Notes: generated from the letters alone by a model not told the origin. Numbered from the stretch's first letter, positions 1-5,771 are shown. The stretch is DNA of 10,391 nucleotides from Gemmatimonadota bacterium (GCA_022573095.1 JACZUR010000055.1:1-10391), one strand, 5' to 3'. Numbers and translations are program-made.

Positions 1-214
1 CCCTCCCTTGGTTTCATCGTCTTAGCGGAAAACGCGGGTACCCCCGTTCTCGGCCCCTCTAGCACTTCCACCCATCCTGGGGTCCCACTGCTCGACTCGA
101 CAAAATTCTCAACTGAGGTTCCGCCCCCGCAAGTGCATTCTTGGGACATCGATATACATATTTGGGACATTTGGGGGTTTGGAGTGAGGTGGAAGGGGGA
201 CCAACTCCACTCTA
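1..214. other. Left-edge region without a recognisable gene
   Basis: No known protein family is recognised here on either strand. On the minus strand a frame stays open from an ATG at 168-170 (or one at 147-149) to the window edge, about 50 codons. It starts MSQ and passes through SVENFVESS and PAFSAKTMK, and I do not recognise it. The same frame is also open far upstream of those ATGs, so it may be chance. The region holds the spaced direct repeat at 141-170. It could be the end of a mobile element or of a gene lying to the left, but nothing here decides that. Confidence 0.3.
141..170. repeat. Spaced direct repeat TTGGGACAT, two copies 21 bases apart
   Basis: TTGGGACAT occurs at 141-149 and again at 162-170, so the copies are 21 bases apart, close to two helical turns. 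Read on the minus strand each copy is ATGTCCCAA. Helically phased direct repeats are typical of protein-binding sites such as operators or transposase sites near insertion-sequence ends. The bound protein is unknown and no transposase is visible in the window. Confidence 0.5.
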
Positions 215-600
215 CTAAATTCCGCGCGCTGATCCCTCCGCCGAATCTTCTTTCGCAGGCGTTCTGACATAGTAACTCAGGAACAGGAACATTCTCCCGA
301 ATTCTAGGAACAGCAGAATACGCCAGATGGCAGCGACCTGTGCAAGGTCGATGACGAAAAGCTTGGCGGCGGTGGCAAACAACGTCCAGAGTCCGATCGT
401 TCTGATTCCGTCAGTTTGCGCCGCACTCCCAGCGGCAGCAGCGCGACCGCTTAAACACCCCAGCTGATACTGACATACGCCGCGCCGGCTCCCAGACCGG
501 TCAGTTTGCGCCACAGCCATCCCAGAAGGGCGAGGTGAGTAATCAACCGGTACGCATTGAAAGCACTTCACGAGGTCGTGACCAGAGCTCTCTTGGGCCG
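215..600 (-). pseudogene. Decayed C-terminal part of a DUF2339-type membrane protein
   Basis: Reading right to left, the conceptual protein must be pieced together from several frames. ELWSRPREVLS (near 599-565) continues, after a one-base shift, as NAYRLITHLALLGWLWRKL. That runs to VSISWGV, then a TAA stop at 451-453, then AVALLPLGVRRK. After another one-base shift near 412/413 it continues as DGIRTIGLWTLFATAAKLF, VIDLAQVAAIWRILLFLEF and a charged tail ending at a TAG at 215-217. Hydrophobic segments ending in an R-x-x-G-L-W...KLFVIDLA...RILLFL pattern are characteristic of the DUF2339 C-terminus (family knowledge). The stop and at least two shifts make it a relic. Only the C-terminal segment is recognisable. 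Frame assignments right of about 567 are less sure. The single-frame reading across 215-658 (147 codons) should not be taken as a real gene. Confidence 0.75.
342..418. repeat. 77-base segment repeated at 2321-2398
   Basis: This stretch matches 2321-2398 in the same orientation with 7 mismatches and one single-base gap, about 90% identity by hand alignment. Both copies encode the GLWTLF..AKLFVIDLA segment of a DUF2339-type protein on the minus strand. Similarity ends abruptly on both sides. The missing base in this copy (between 412 and 413; the other copy has a G at 2391-2392) coincides with the frameshift in the relic. Confidence 0.85.
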
Positions 601-676
601 CGAGCACGGCAGACATGGTAGGGTAAAAACTTGACCGGCCTAGACCGTACAAGTCCATTCGAAACAGAGAGCACGA

Positions 677-1849
677 TTAATAGCCCTCTCGGTCTTGCGA
701 TGGAGTCGGCGCACGACGGTCCCTCTGGAGCACGGTGGAACCACCGGGTCTCATGAGCCCCTCAACAAGTCTAAGAGTATGTTCGAGCACGAGATTAATT
801 GCGACGCCAGACGCCAGCGCTACCAGCGCTACAGCAATGGTGCTTGAAGCGGCCTCGATCTTAACTTGCATTTGATAGATTATTACGGCGCCGAGCGGCG
901 CGAAGAGAATGAAGAACTGATGATTGATGATCTCTTGAACTCGCGATCGTACCTCTAGGCGAGCTTGCTCCTCTATTGGTTTCTTCGCCTGCTTAACGAT
1001 TAGGGAAATGGTGAACAGGACCGACCCGACAACGGTTAGTAGAATGACCCATAAGGGAGCACCAAGCCCTCTGTCGAGCTCGTTCTCTTGAGCCAGACTA
1101 GGTGGAGACGTGAGAGAGAACACCCATTCGTCGCCTGTGTTCTCGACGTAACTCGCCTGATAAATGTTTGCGAATCCGAGTGATAGTACATCCGCGTTAG
1201 ATTCGGTCGCATTGACCATCCGTAAGCCAAGTGCAATATAGCCGATCATAGTAAACGCGAAGATGAGCGACAGAAACACGGAGACATACCACTTACGAAG
1301 GGCCAATGTTGAGTTCTCCATTGGAACATCCCACAGCGCTATCCCAATGCTGATTAGAAACATTAGTGGTACGACAAGCACTGCTGTGATGGAAAGTGGA
1401 ACCCATCGTTTCTGTCGCGTAGGATCGAGTATCAGAACGGAACTCCCTTCGATCACGCCAGATGTGTCACGCGGTGCAGACGCGAAGATCTCCACCTCCA
1501 TGCGTTCCTTCGTCCGATTGTAGCCAAGCGACATCGGTACGTTTGGTATCAGGAAAGCTCCCAATGCATCGCTAGCTTCAGATAGCGAGGCGTCTGCTTG
1601 CCCGTTCTCGGAGGTGGCTATTGCGTACACCGATGCATTAGCCACAGGCTGGCCTGAGTGAATTATTCGGCCTTGTATTGTCCAGCTGGTGTCGCCCACG
1701 GCGTGCGCGGATGCGATAACCTGTAGCTCGCCGCGTCGGGCTGCATCTCTGTCCGCTTCGACACCGGCACAAGCTGTCATCGTGATGGCGAGGAGCGCAA
1801 TAAGATGGGAAGGTCGAGTGTAGTTGGTGCTATCTGTAGACATGGACAT
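677..1849 (-). CDS. Probable lipoprotein with carboxypeptidase-regulatory-like domain and five membrane segments
   Basis: Unnamed 390-residue protein. A signal sequence at residues 14-27 ends in MTAC, a weak lipobox with Cys27 as possible lipidation site. Residues about 55-105 resemble a carboxypeptidase-regulatory-like (transthyretin/Ig-type) domain: TIQGRIIHSGQPVANASV, then a D-x-x-G-x-F-x-I-x-x-V-P strand. Five hydrophobic segments follow at about 151-173, 187-208, 264-286, 311-327 and 334-356. A soluble loop lies at 210-262 and a charged helix at 287-309 (KQAKKPIEEQARLEVRSR). The ATG at 1849 is chosen over a TTG at 1879 because AAGGG lies five bases upstream of it. Three 60-base rows sampled inside count 45-47% GC, against 65-68% in rows sampled from neighbouring genes. 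With a DUF2339 relic on each side this suggests acquired DNA. A role in the envelope is likely; the activity is unknown. Confidence 0.75.
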   Translation of the reverse strand: MSMSTDSTNYTRPSHLIALLAITMTACAGVEADRDAARRGELQVIASAHAVGDTSWTIQGRIIHSGQPVANASVYAIATSENGQADASLSEASDALGAFLIPNVPMSLGYNRTKERMEVEIFASAPRDTSGVIEGSSVLILDPTRQKRWVPLSITAVLVVPLMFLISIGIALWDVPMENSTLALRKWYVSVFLSLIFAFTMIGYIALGLRMVNATESNADVLSLGFANIYQASYVENTGDEWVFSLTSPPSLAQENELDRGLGAPLWVILLTVVGSVLFTISLIVKQAKKPIEEQARLEVRSRVQEIINHQFFILFAPLGAVIIYQMQVKIEAASSTIAVALVALASGVAINLVLEHTLRLVEGLMRPGGSTVLQRDRRAPTPSQDREGY

Positions 1850-1888
1850 CTGAACCCTTATCTGCAAAAGTTTCGTCAATACTAGCGC

Positions 1889-1904
1889 TTGGCTGATTAG
1901 CCAA
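1889..1904 (-). promoter_or_regulatory. Short hairpin in the leader of the 390-residue gene
   Basis: A perfect inverted repeat, TTGGCT-AATC-AGCCAA on the minus strand (6-bp stem, 4-base loop), lies about 40 bases upstream of the chosen ATG at 1849. The thymine-rich run is on its 5' side for the minus strand, so it is not a normal terminator for that direction. It could be an operator or leader hairpin; function is inferred only from position. Confidence 0.3.
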
Positions 1905-2320
1905 AAGAAAGGATCAAAGATTGGCCACCGTCCAGGATGTTAGTATGCAGTCAGGTACAGTGACTCGCTAGTCCGCTCAGCCACTCGGATAGTATAAAGC
2001 GCATACTCCCCCTAGGCGGGTGGTGGGTCCAATTTCAATGGGAAACTGGCGAGAATGAGAATGGGGGTGACAAAGAGACTGTCTTCTGGCGACTCGAACC
2101 CCGAGATGTAGCTTCGGGGCATGCTTACTGATCTCTGGGAGTATATCAGAGCCCTCTTTCGCCACTGGCAGGACTTTGTGTGACGGGCTCGGCCGTGGGC
2201 TTAGGAATAGCGGTTCTGACATGAATGGGGATTGAGTTTCCGCACCGCTCTTGGGGGATTGTTTTCCTCGGCGGAGTCCGGACCCAGAAATCTCACGCCA
2301 CATCGGACAGTTGATCCTCC

Positions 2321-2398
2321 GCAAGGTCGATGACGAAAAGCTTGGCAACGGTGGCAAACAGCGTCCAGAGCCCGATCTTCCTGACTCCGTCGAGTTTG
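2321..2398 (-). pseudogene. Second DUF2339-type relic (about 26 codons)
   Basis: On the minus strand this encodes LKLDGVRKIGLWTLF followed by ATVAKLFVIDLA. It differs from the matching part of the left relic by three residues (I/V, T/K, A/V) over 24 while the DNA differs at seven bases. The segment sits within a 47-codon frame (ATG at 2434-2436, stop at 2293-2295), but the flanks do not resemble the family and the expected RILLFL segment is missing. I read it as an isolated fragment of a paralogous gene. A functional micro-protein cannot be excluded but has no support such as a ribosome site. Confidence 0.65.
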
Positions 2399-2463
2399 AG
2401 ACTAGGTATGCAGTCCGGTTTCGCGTTGGCGCTCATAAATCCCCGAGTACCAACGGCGTCTTC

Positions 2464-3411
2464 TTACGGCAAACCTATCGTTTCCAGCGAGATCTGATAG
2501 ATGTCTCCCGGCGGACGCACGCCTTCCGGAACTGCGGGCATGATCCCGGGTCGCTCGGACGTAAAGAACAGATACCGTCCGTCCGGACTCCAGCCCGGGG
2601 CGAAGTCGGTGAAAAAAGAGTTGACGTTGCCCCCGTTGCCCGCGTTGCCCCCGATGAGTTGGGCCGGACTCCACTCATCCCCGGTACGGCGAGTTACATA
2701 CAGGTCCGAACCGCCCGGTCCACCCTCGCGCTCGGCGGCAAACACCAGCAACATTCCGTCCGGACTGATGAGCGGGTTCCCTGTGCCACCCACTTCGTTG
2801 AGATCGAAGGGAACGCGCACCACGCCCGCACCAGGATCACCGATCGTCGCCCGGTAGATACGTGATTCCCCATCTCGATCTGAAGCGAAGTAGATAGAAC
2901 CGTCGCGGGTGAGCGACACGAATACTTCGGTAGACTCGGTGTTGAAGGGCTCGCCCAACAACGTCGGTTCACTCCAACCCTGATTGCGAACCTCCACGAA
3001 CCATGTATTGAAGTCAGTCTCTGCGTCATCTTCGCCAGTGGGCCGGTTGGAACTGAAGTAGACTCGGTCGCCCTCGGGAGTCACAAAGGCGTCTACGTCG
3101 AAGTATTCACCTGAAAACGTCACTGGTTCGGAGGGAGACCAGGCCGAATCCCGGTAACGTGAGTACATAATCGTCACGCTGCTACGATCGGGCGCGGCAA
3201 CATTGAAATAGACGGTCTCCCCGTCGGGTGAGAACGACGTGGCGAATTCAGGCAATTCCGTGGATACGGTGCCGGCGGCGAACAACTGCGCCGCGGTAAG
3301 TACGCCCTCGTCGTAGGGGTGTGCGCGGGCCGACAGCGACGACTCCTCTGCACATGCGATCGGAGTCAGTAGCAAGGCCATTTGAACAGCGAGGTCGCGA
3401 TGTCGTGTCAT
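2464..3411 (-). CDS. Secreted PD40 (TolB-like) beta-propeller protein
   Basis: A 315-residue exported protein. The hydrophobic N-terminus MALLLTPIACAEE (residues 11-23) is a signal sequence; Cys20 could be lipidated, or cleavage could follow A-C-A. The rest is a series of WD40-like PD40 blades, each with a (S/T)PDG or similar turn and a V-Y-F strand: SFSPDGETVYFN (59-70), VTPEGDRVYFSSNRP (110-124), LTRDGSIYFASDRDG (167-181), ISPDGMLLVFAAERE (215-229) and WSPDGRYLFFTSERPG (274-289). Such propellers occur in TolB and in many periplasmic or surface proteins, usually binding other proteins or glycans. No catalytic domain is attached, so the partner is unknown. The ATG start is supported by AAGGAA a few bases upstream. 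It is a single gene with its own leader, separated from the uppS operon by 288 bases. Confidence 0.85.
   Translation of the reverse strand: MTRHRDLAVQMALLLTPIACAEESSLSARAHPYDEGVLTAAQLFAAGTVSTELPEFATSFSPDGETVYFNVAAPDRSSVTIMYSRYRDSAWSPSEPVTFSGEYFDVDAFVTPEGDRVYFSSNRPTGEDDAETDFNTWFVEVRNQGWSEPTLLGEPFNTESTEVFVSLTRDGSIYFASDRDGESRIYRATIGDPGAGVVRVPFDLNEVGGTGNPLISPDGMLLVFAAEREGGPGGSDLYVTRRTGDEWSPAQLIGGNAGNGGNVNSFFTDFAPGWSPDGRYLFFTSERPGIMPAVPEGVRPPGDIYQISLETIGLP
2626..2652 (-). repeat. Three tandem 9-base units inside the PD40 gene
   Basis: GTTGCCC(C/G)C is repeated three times in tandem at 2626-2634, 2635-2643 and 2644-2652. On the coding strand it gives a Gly-Asn-rich loop, GGNAGNGGN (about residues 254-262), between blades. 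Because the unit is nine bases, slippage would change loop length without breaking the frame. Confidence 0.8.
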
Positions 3412-3423
3412 GAAAGTTTCCTT

Positions 3424-3614
3424 ACGAATCGGATACGTGATCGACGAGCGCTTACGCGTGAGTCAGGCTTGCCCTTCTTAATAACGTATACAATCCGACC
3501 CTTCAGGATACGTTGAAGTTCCACCACGAATCGGTCCAGTCGGTTGAGATCTTGGTGTTGAACTTTTGAAGGCTACATCGCTTTCTATGAGCCGATTCAG
3601 ATTCGATTCGTGGT
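3424..3614. repeat. Cluster of ACGAATCG elements with an 11-bp inverted repeat
   Basis: ACCACGAATCG at 3523-3533 is exactly the reverse complement of CGATTCGTGGT at 3604-3614, with 70 bases between. The core ACGAATCG also occurs directly at 3424-3431, in the leader of the PD40 gene, giving three copies in 191 bases. GGATACGT is present twice as well, at 3431-3438 and 3506-3513. The interval between the PD40 gene and uppS (3412-3699) has no gene I can support. The repeats fit a multi-site operator upstream of the PD40 gene, but a decayed mobile-element end is possible. Confidence 0.5.
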
Positions 3615-3679
3615 CAGTGTACCGAAGTCAGATCACACCACGGCATGAATGAACAGAAAGTGTCCAGGGAAGAATGAGT

Positions 3680-3699
3680 GGAAGCGATCGATGGCTTCC
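3680..3699 (-). terminator. Candidate hairpin directly after uppS
   Basis: GGAAGC and GCTTCC pair with an 8-base loop, starting at the base immediately after the uppS stop codon (3700-3702). No strong U-run follows on the minus strand, so it is a weak candidate for the operon terminator or a 3'-end-stabilising hairpin. Confidence 0.35.
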
Positions 3700-4425
3700 T
3701 CAAGCCGTTCTACGTCCGTCTCTGAGACCTCCGAACCTTCGCTCTCGGCTCCTGAACTCGGAGACGGCTTGCGCGAGTTCGTTAGCCGTGAACTCGGGCC
3801 AATAGGTCTCCGTGAAGTAAAATTCGCTGTATGCCAGTTCCCAGAGCAGGAAATCCGACAGGCGCTTCTCGCCCGCAGTGCGTATCAGCAGATCCGGATC
3901 CGGTATCCCGTCTGCAATCGCTTCGCTAAGAGTCTCCGGTGTTATATGCGCCTGTTTCAGGTCCCCGGCTTGGACTCTATTGACCGCAGCTTGCAGTGCC
4001 TGTGTGATCGCGAACCGCGCGCTGTAGTCTATCGCCAGTCTCAGGTGGAGGCGTTGTCTGCTGGGAAGGGTTTGTTCTGTCAGTTCCAGTTCCCTTAGAG
4101 CGGACTCCGGAATCCTGTCGCGTCTGCCGATAGCGGTCAGACGCACGCCTTGTCCAGCAAGCTCCGCGCGCTCGCTCCTGCAGTAGTCGCGCATCAGCCA
4201 GAACAGTCTCCCCACCTCGGTGGCTGGCCGTCTCCAATTGTCCGATGAGAATGCGTAGAGCGTGAGCGTATTGATTCCAAGATCGGGGGCGGCCCGCACG
4301 ACCCGCCTGACCGTTTCCACCCCTTCCCAATGGCCGCGCCAGCGGGGTTTGCCGTGTTTTCTGGCCCATCTTCCGTTGCCGTCCATTATGATTGCCACGT
4401 GAAGGCCCGAGGTTTGGTTAATCAT
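3700..4425 (-). CDS. uppS: Isoprenyl transferase (cis-prenyltransferase, UppS family)
   Basis: Condenses isopentenyl diphosphate units in cis onto an allylic diphosphate, giving polyprenyl diphosphates such as the undecaprenyl carrier for cell-wall sugars; it acts at the cytoplasmic membrane face. The 241 residues are full length. Diagnostic motifs are present: HVAIIMDGNGRW (9-20, with the catalytic Asp15), YAFSSDNWRRP (57-67), DPDLLIRTAGEKRLSDF (176-192, with Arg182 and Arg188 for diphosphate binding) and AYSEFYFTETYWPEF (198-212, with the metal-binding Glu201). Relative to typical enzymes there is DYSAR instead of a YGGR/YSGR-like motif and SDFLLWE instead of SNFLLWQ. These variants recall a separate subgroup often annotated as decaprenyl-cistransferase (from memory). 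It is the last gene of a three-gene operon: its ATG overlaps the regulator's stop by four bases. The usual frr/cdsA/dxr neighbours are absent, so it may be a second, specialised copy. Confidence 0.93.
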   Translation of the reverse strand: MINQTSGLHVAIIMDGNGRWARKHGKPRWRGHWEGVETVRRVVRAAPDLGINTLTLYAFSSDNWRRPATEVGRLFWLMRDYCRSERAELAGQGVRLTAIGRRDRIPESALRELELTEQTLPSRQRLHLRLAIDYSARFAITQALQAAVNRVQAGDLKQAHITPETLSEAIADGIPDPDLLIRTAGEKRLSDFLLWELAYSEFYFTETYWPEFTANELAQAVSEFRSRERRFGGLRDGRRTA

Positions 4426-4742
4426 TTCCCGAGCGCCCTTCTGGCCGTACCGAGAATGTCTTCCATCTGGGCTAGATAGGATTCGAGAGCTTTGCGCCCT
4501 TGTGGGGTCAGGCGGTAGTCGGTCTTGGGTTTTCTGTCTTCAAAGGCCTTGGATACCTTTAAGTATCCTGCCTCTTCAAGTTTCCTGGCGTGAACGCTCA
4601 GGTTGCCGTCGGAAGTCTTCAGAATGTCCTTCAGTTCGGCGAACGTAAGGCTGTCGCTCGCGGCGAGAGCCGAGACTATCCCGAGCCTGATACGCTCGTG
4701 AATTACGCGATCGAGGTCATCTATAGCGGGTTTAGCCACCAT
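4422..4742 (-). CDS. Winged-helix transcriptional regulator (HTH_34-like)
   Basis: A 106-residue single-domain DNA-binding protein. Residues about 12-95 form a winged helix: IHERIRLGIVSALA (14-27), the helix-turn-helix LTFAELKDIL...GNLSVHARKLEEAGYL (32-61), then a wing with KAFEDRKPKTDYRLTPQGRKAL. This pattern matches the MarR/ArsR-related HTH_34 family (PF13601, from memory). No cysteine or metal-binding cluster and no separate ligand domain are visible, so the signal is unknown. The ATG lies inside the end of the upstream membrane-protein gene (11-base overlap) and its stop overlaps the uppS start, so translation of all three is probably coupled. Such regulators usually control their own operon; the palindrome at 5338-5349 is a plausible target. 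Confidence 0.88.
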   Translation of the reverse strand: MVAKPAIDDLDRVIHERIRLGIVSALAASDSLTFAELKDILKTSDGNLSVHARKLEEAGYLKVSKAFEDRKPKTDYRLTPQGRKALESYLAQMEDILGTARRALGK

Positions 4743-5313
4743 GCTGCCGTATGACGTGAATACCTGCCGCTACATGCAGACCACCGAACGAGGCGGCCAT
4801 GAGGATGAGTTCGCTACCGGACCAGAAGAGGGTCACGGCCCCCAGAGCGAGAAAGATTAGGCCCATCCATCTAAACGTTCGCAGCGAGTAGGTGCCGCCG
4901 GCTGCCACACCGGCGCCATAGAGAGACAACCACGTTCCCGGAAGAAGTGATGCGGCGTCGTTGGCCCATAGAGCACCGGTCAGGATGGTTCCGGCCAGCA
5001 GTGTCGGCACCATTACCCAGACCATCTTTCTGAAGGAGCCCGACCAGAGAGGTACCTCGAGCTTTCTTGCCTTGCTGGCTGTAGTGGTGGCAGAGGCTAT
5101 TATGGCCACCACGGCGGCCGGAACCCAGATGTCGAGATCGGCTATCGACCCCCTGTTCCAGGAGAGGCCGGCAGCGACCAGCCCTACCACTCCGACTGCC
5201 ACGAGACCCCAGCCCGATACGGCCGTAAAGGATGTCGCGGATTCCATGGTGTCCCGTATGAATTCGAGGGTGTCTCTGGCTTCCCGTTCGTCTTTGCGTG
5301 TTGGAATAGTCAC
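4732..5313 (-). CDS. Six-helix membrane protein, first gene of the uppS operon
   Basis: A 193-residue integral membrane protein of unknown activity. After a charged N-terminus (TRKDEREARDTLEFIRDTME) hydrophobic segments lie at about 33-51, 61-79, 96-115, 122-142, 147-164 and 167-187. Recognisable patches are SFTAVSGWG (28-36), LLPGTWLSLYGAGVAAGG (122-139) and the C-terminal FGGLHVAAG. I recall similar proteins encoded next to HTH_34-type regulators in Acidobacteria and Gemmatimonadota, where they look like a conserved pair. The start is set at GTG 5311-5313, because AGGGGAGGA lies just upstream. A longer frame reaching 5385 would place the promoter and palindrome inside the coding region and adds a non-conserved-looking N-terminus. 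The pairing suggests a membrane sensor or an effector controlled by the regulator, but this is inference. Confidence 0.82.
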   Translation of the reverse strand: MTIPTRKDEREARDTLEFIRDTMESATSFTAVSGWGLVAVGVVGLVAAGLSWNRGSIADLDIWVPAAVVAIIASATTTASKARKLEVPLWSGSFRKMVWVMVPTLLAGTILTGALWANDAASLLPGTWLSLYGAGVAAGGTYSLRTFRWMGLIFLALGAVTLFWSGSELILMAASFGGLHVAAGIHVIRQHGG

Positions 5314-5337
5314 CAATCCTCCCCTGACTGTTGGATG

Positions 5338-5349
5338 CAAAGCACTTTG
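5338..5349 (-). promoter_or_regulatory. Candidate operator palindrome CAAAGTGCTTTG
   Basis: Two five-base arms, CAAAG and CTTTG, are perfectly inverted around two bases. The site lies between the candidate -10 box (5356-5361) and the GTG start of the operon, that is around the expected transcription start. Binding by a dimeric winged-helix regulator there would block transcription, which fits autoregulation by the regulator at 4422-4742. Confidence 0.4.
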
Positions 5350-5355
5350 TAGAAT

Positions 5356-5385
5356 AAAGTAGCGTTCCAGGTGATGTAATTGCAA
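5356..5385 (-). promoter_or_regulatory. Candidate promoter of the membrane protein/regulator/uppS operon
   Basis: On the minus strand TTGCAA (5385-5380) and TACTTT (5361-5356) are separated by 18 bases and lie 43-72 bases upstream of the GTG start. Match to a housekeeping sigma-factor consensus is moderate. The intergenic DNA is shared with the divergent gene starting at 5452. Confidence 0.3.
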
Positions 5386-5451
5386 GGCTTTCGTAGCAGA
5401 TTAGAGGAAACAATCCGGGGGTGGGAAGCGTAATGAACAGCAGGAGGTAAC

Positions 5452-5721
5452 ATGCTAGAGCTAATAGGATTAGGTATCACTGGGGTGACCGCCTTTTATG
5501 GCTACATCAAGTCGCGAAAGTTTGTGCGGTCGAGGCTAAGGTTTGTCGATGCGGCCCACGTGCCGAGCGCACCGATTCTAGCGGGAGGGGCGGTGGCTCT
5601 ACTCAGCGCTCCGCTGACGCTGCTTCCCCTGATCGGATTCTGGCTACCGCTCTCACTCGGTGTTGCGGTAGGACTGGGCGTGGCCCACGGCTCGCGCGAC
5701 GTCAAGCGGCTCACCCCCTAG
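5452..5721 (+). CDS. Small membrane protein, 89 residues
   Basis: Unrecognised small protein with two hydrophobic parts: residues about 3-18 (ELIGLGITGVTAFYGY), and a long glycine/alanine/leucine-rich stretch at about 42-79 able to form two passes. Between them is a basic patch, KSRKFVRSRLRFVDA, predicted to lie in the cytoplasm. The gene is well supported as coding: AGGAGGT (5442-5448) stands four bases before the ATG, one of the best ribosome sites in the window. It is divergent from the regulator operon, with 138 bases between the two start codons, and 172 bases upstream of the adaptor gene. Shared control with the divergent operon is possible but not shown. Confidence 0.7.
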   Translation: MLELIGLGITGVTAFYGYIKSRKFVRSRLRFVDAAHVPSAPILAGGAVALLSAPLTLLPLIGFWLPLSLGVAVGLGVAHGSRDVKRLTP

Positions 5722-5771
5722 AGTCCTGCCGAGTGGACTACGCCGTTTTCGTTCTTGCTCGGGCACCTGAG

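Larger units (their letters stand above)
1850..2463. other. Long gene-poor stretch with one relic
   Basis: This 614-base interval holds the leader of the 390-residue gene, a hairpin at 1889-1904, a DUF2339 relic at 2321-2398 and a 6-bp inverted repeat at about 2107-2127 (TCGGGG / CCCCGA on the minus strand). The open frame at 1977-2357 (minus) has no recognisable fold, a Pro/Ser/Arg-rich composition and no good ribosome site. I regard it as non-coding decay. It is not convincing as an RNA gene. Confidence 0.5.

Noticed and set aside
1263..1523. 86-codon open frame on the plus strand
   Set aside because: Antisense to the 390-residue membrane protein gene; no ribosome site or domain.
2070..2130. 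tRNA-like T-arm on the minus strand (GGGGTTCGAGTCGCC) and, further along, a D-arm-like CCGAGTGGCTGAGCGG near 1966-1990
   Set aside because: The T-stem has mismatches, no acceptor or anticodon stem can be formed around it, and the D-arm-like piece lies on the wrong side. Chance similarity is more likely than a tRNA, a permuted tRNA or a tmRNA.
1977..2357. 126-codon open frame on the minus strand
   Set aside because: No family resemblance, Pro/Ser/Arg-rich composition, no clear ribosome site, and it overlaps the DUF2339 relic in another frame.
2293..2436. 47-codon mini-gene containing the second DUF2339 segment
   Set aside because: No ribosome site, flanks unlike the family and missing downstream helices; kept only as a pseudogene fragment.
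2251..2865. 204-codon open frame on the plus strand
   Set aside because: It lies mostly antisense to the PD40 gene, whose signal sequence and repeated blades are convincing; its translation is highly charged without domains.
3649..4098. 149-codon open frame on the plus strand
   Set aside because: Antisense to uppS, which has all catalytic motifs of its family.
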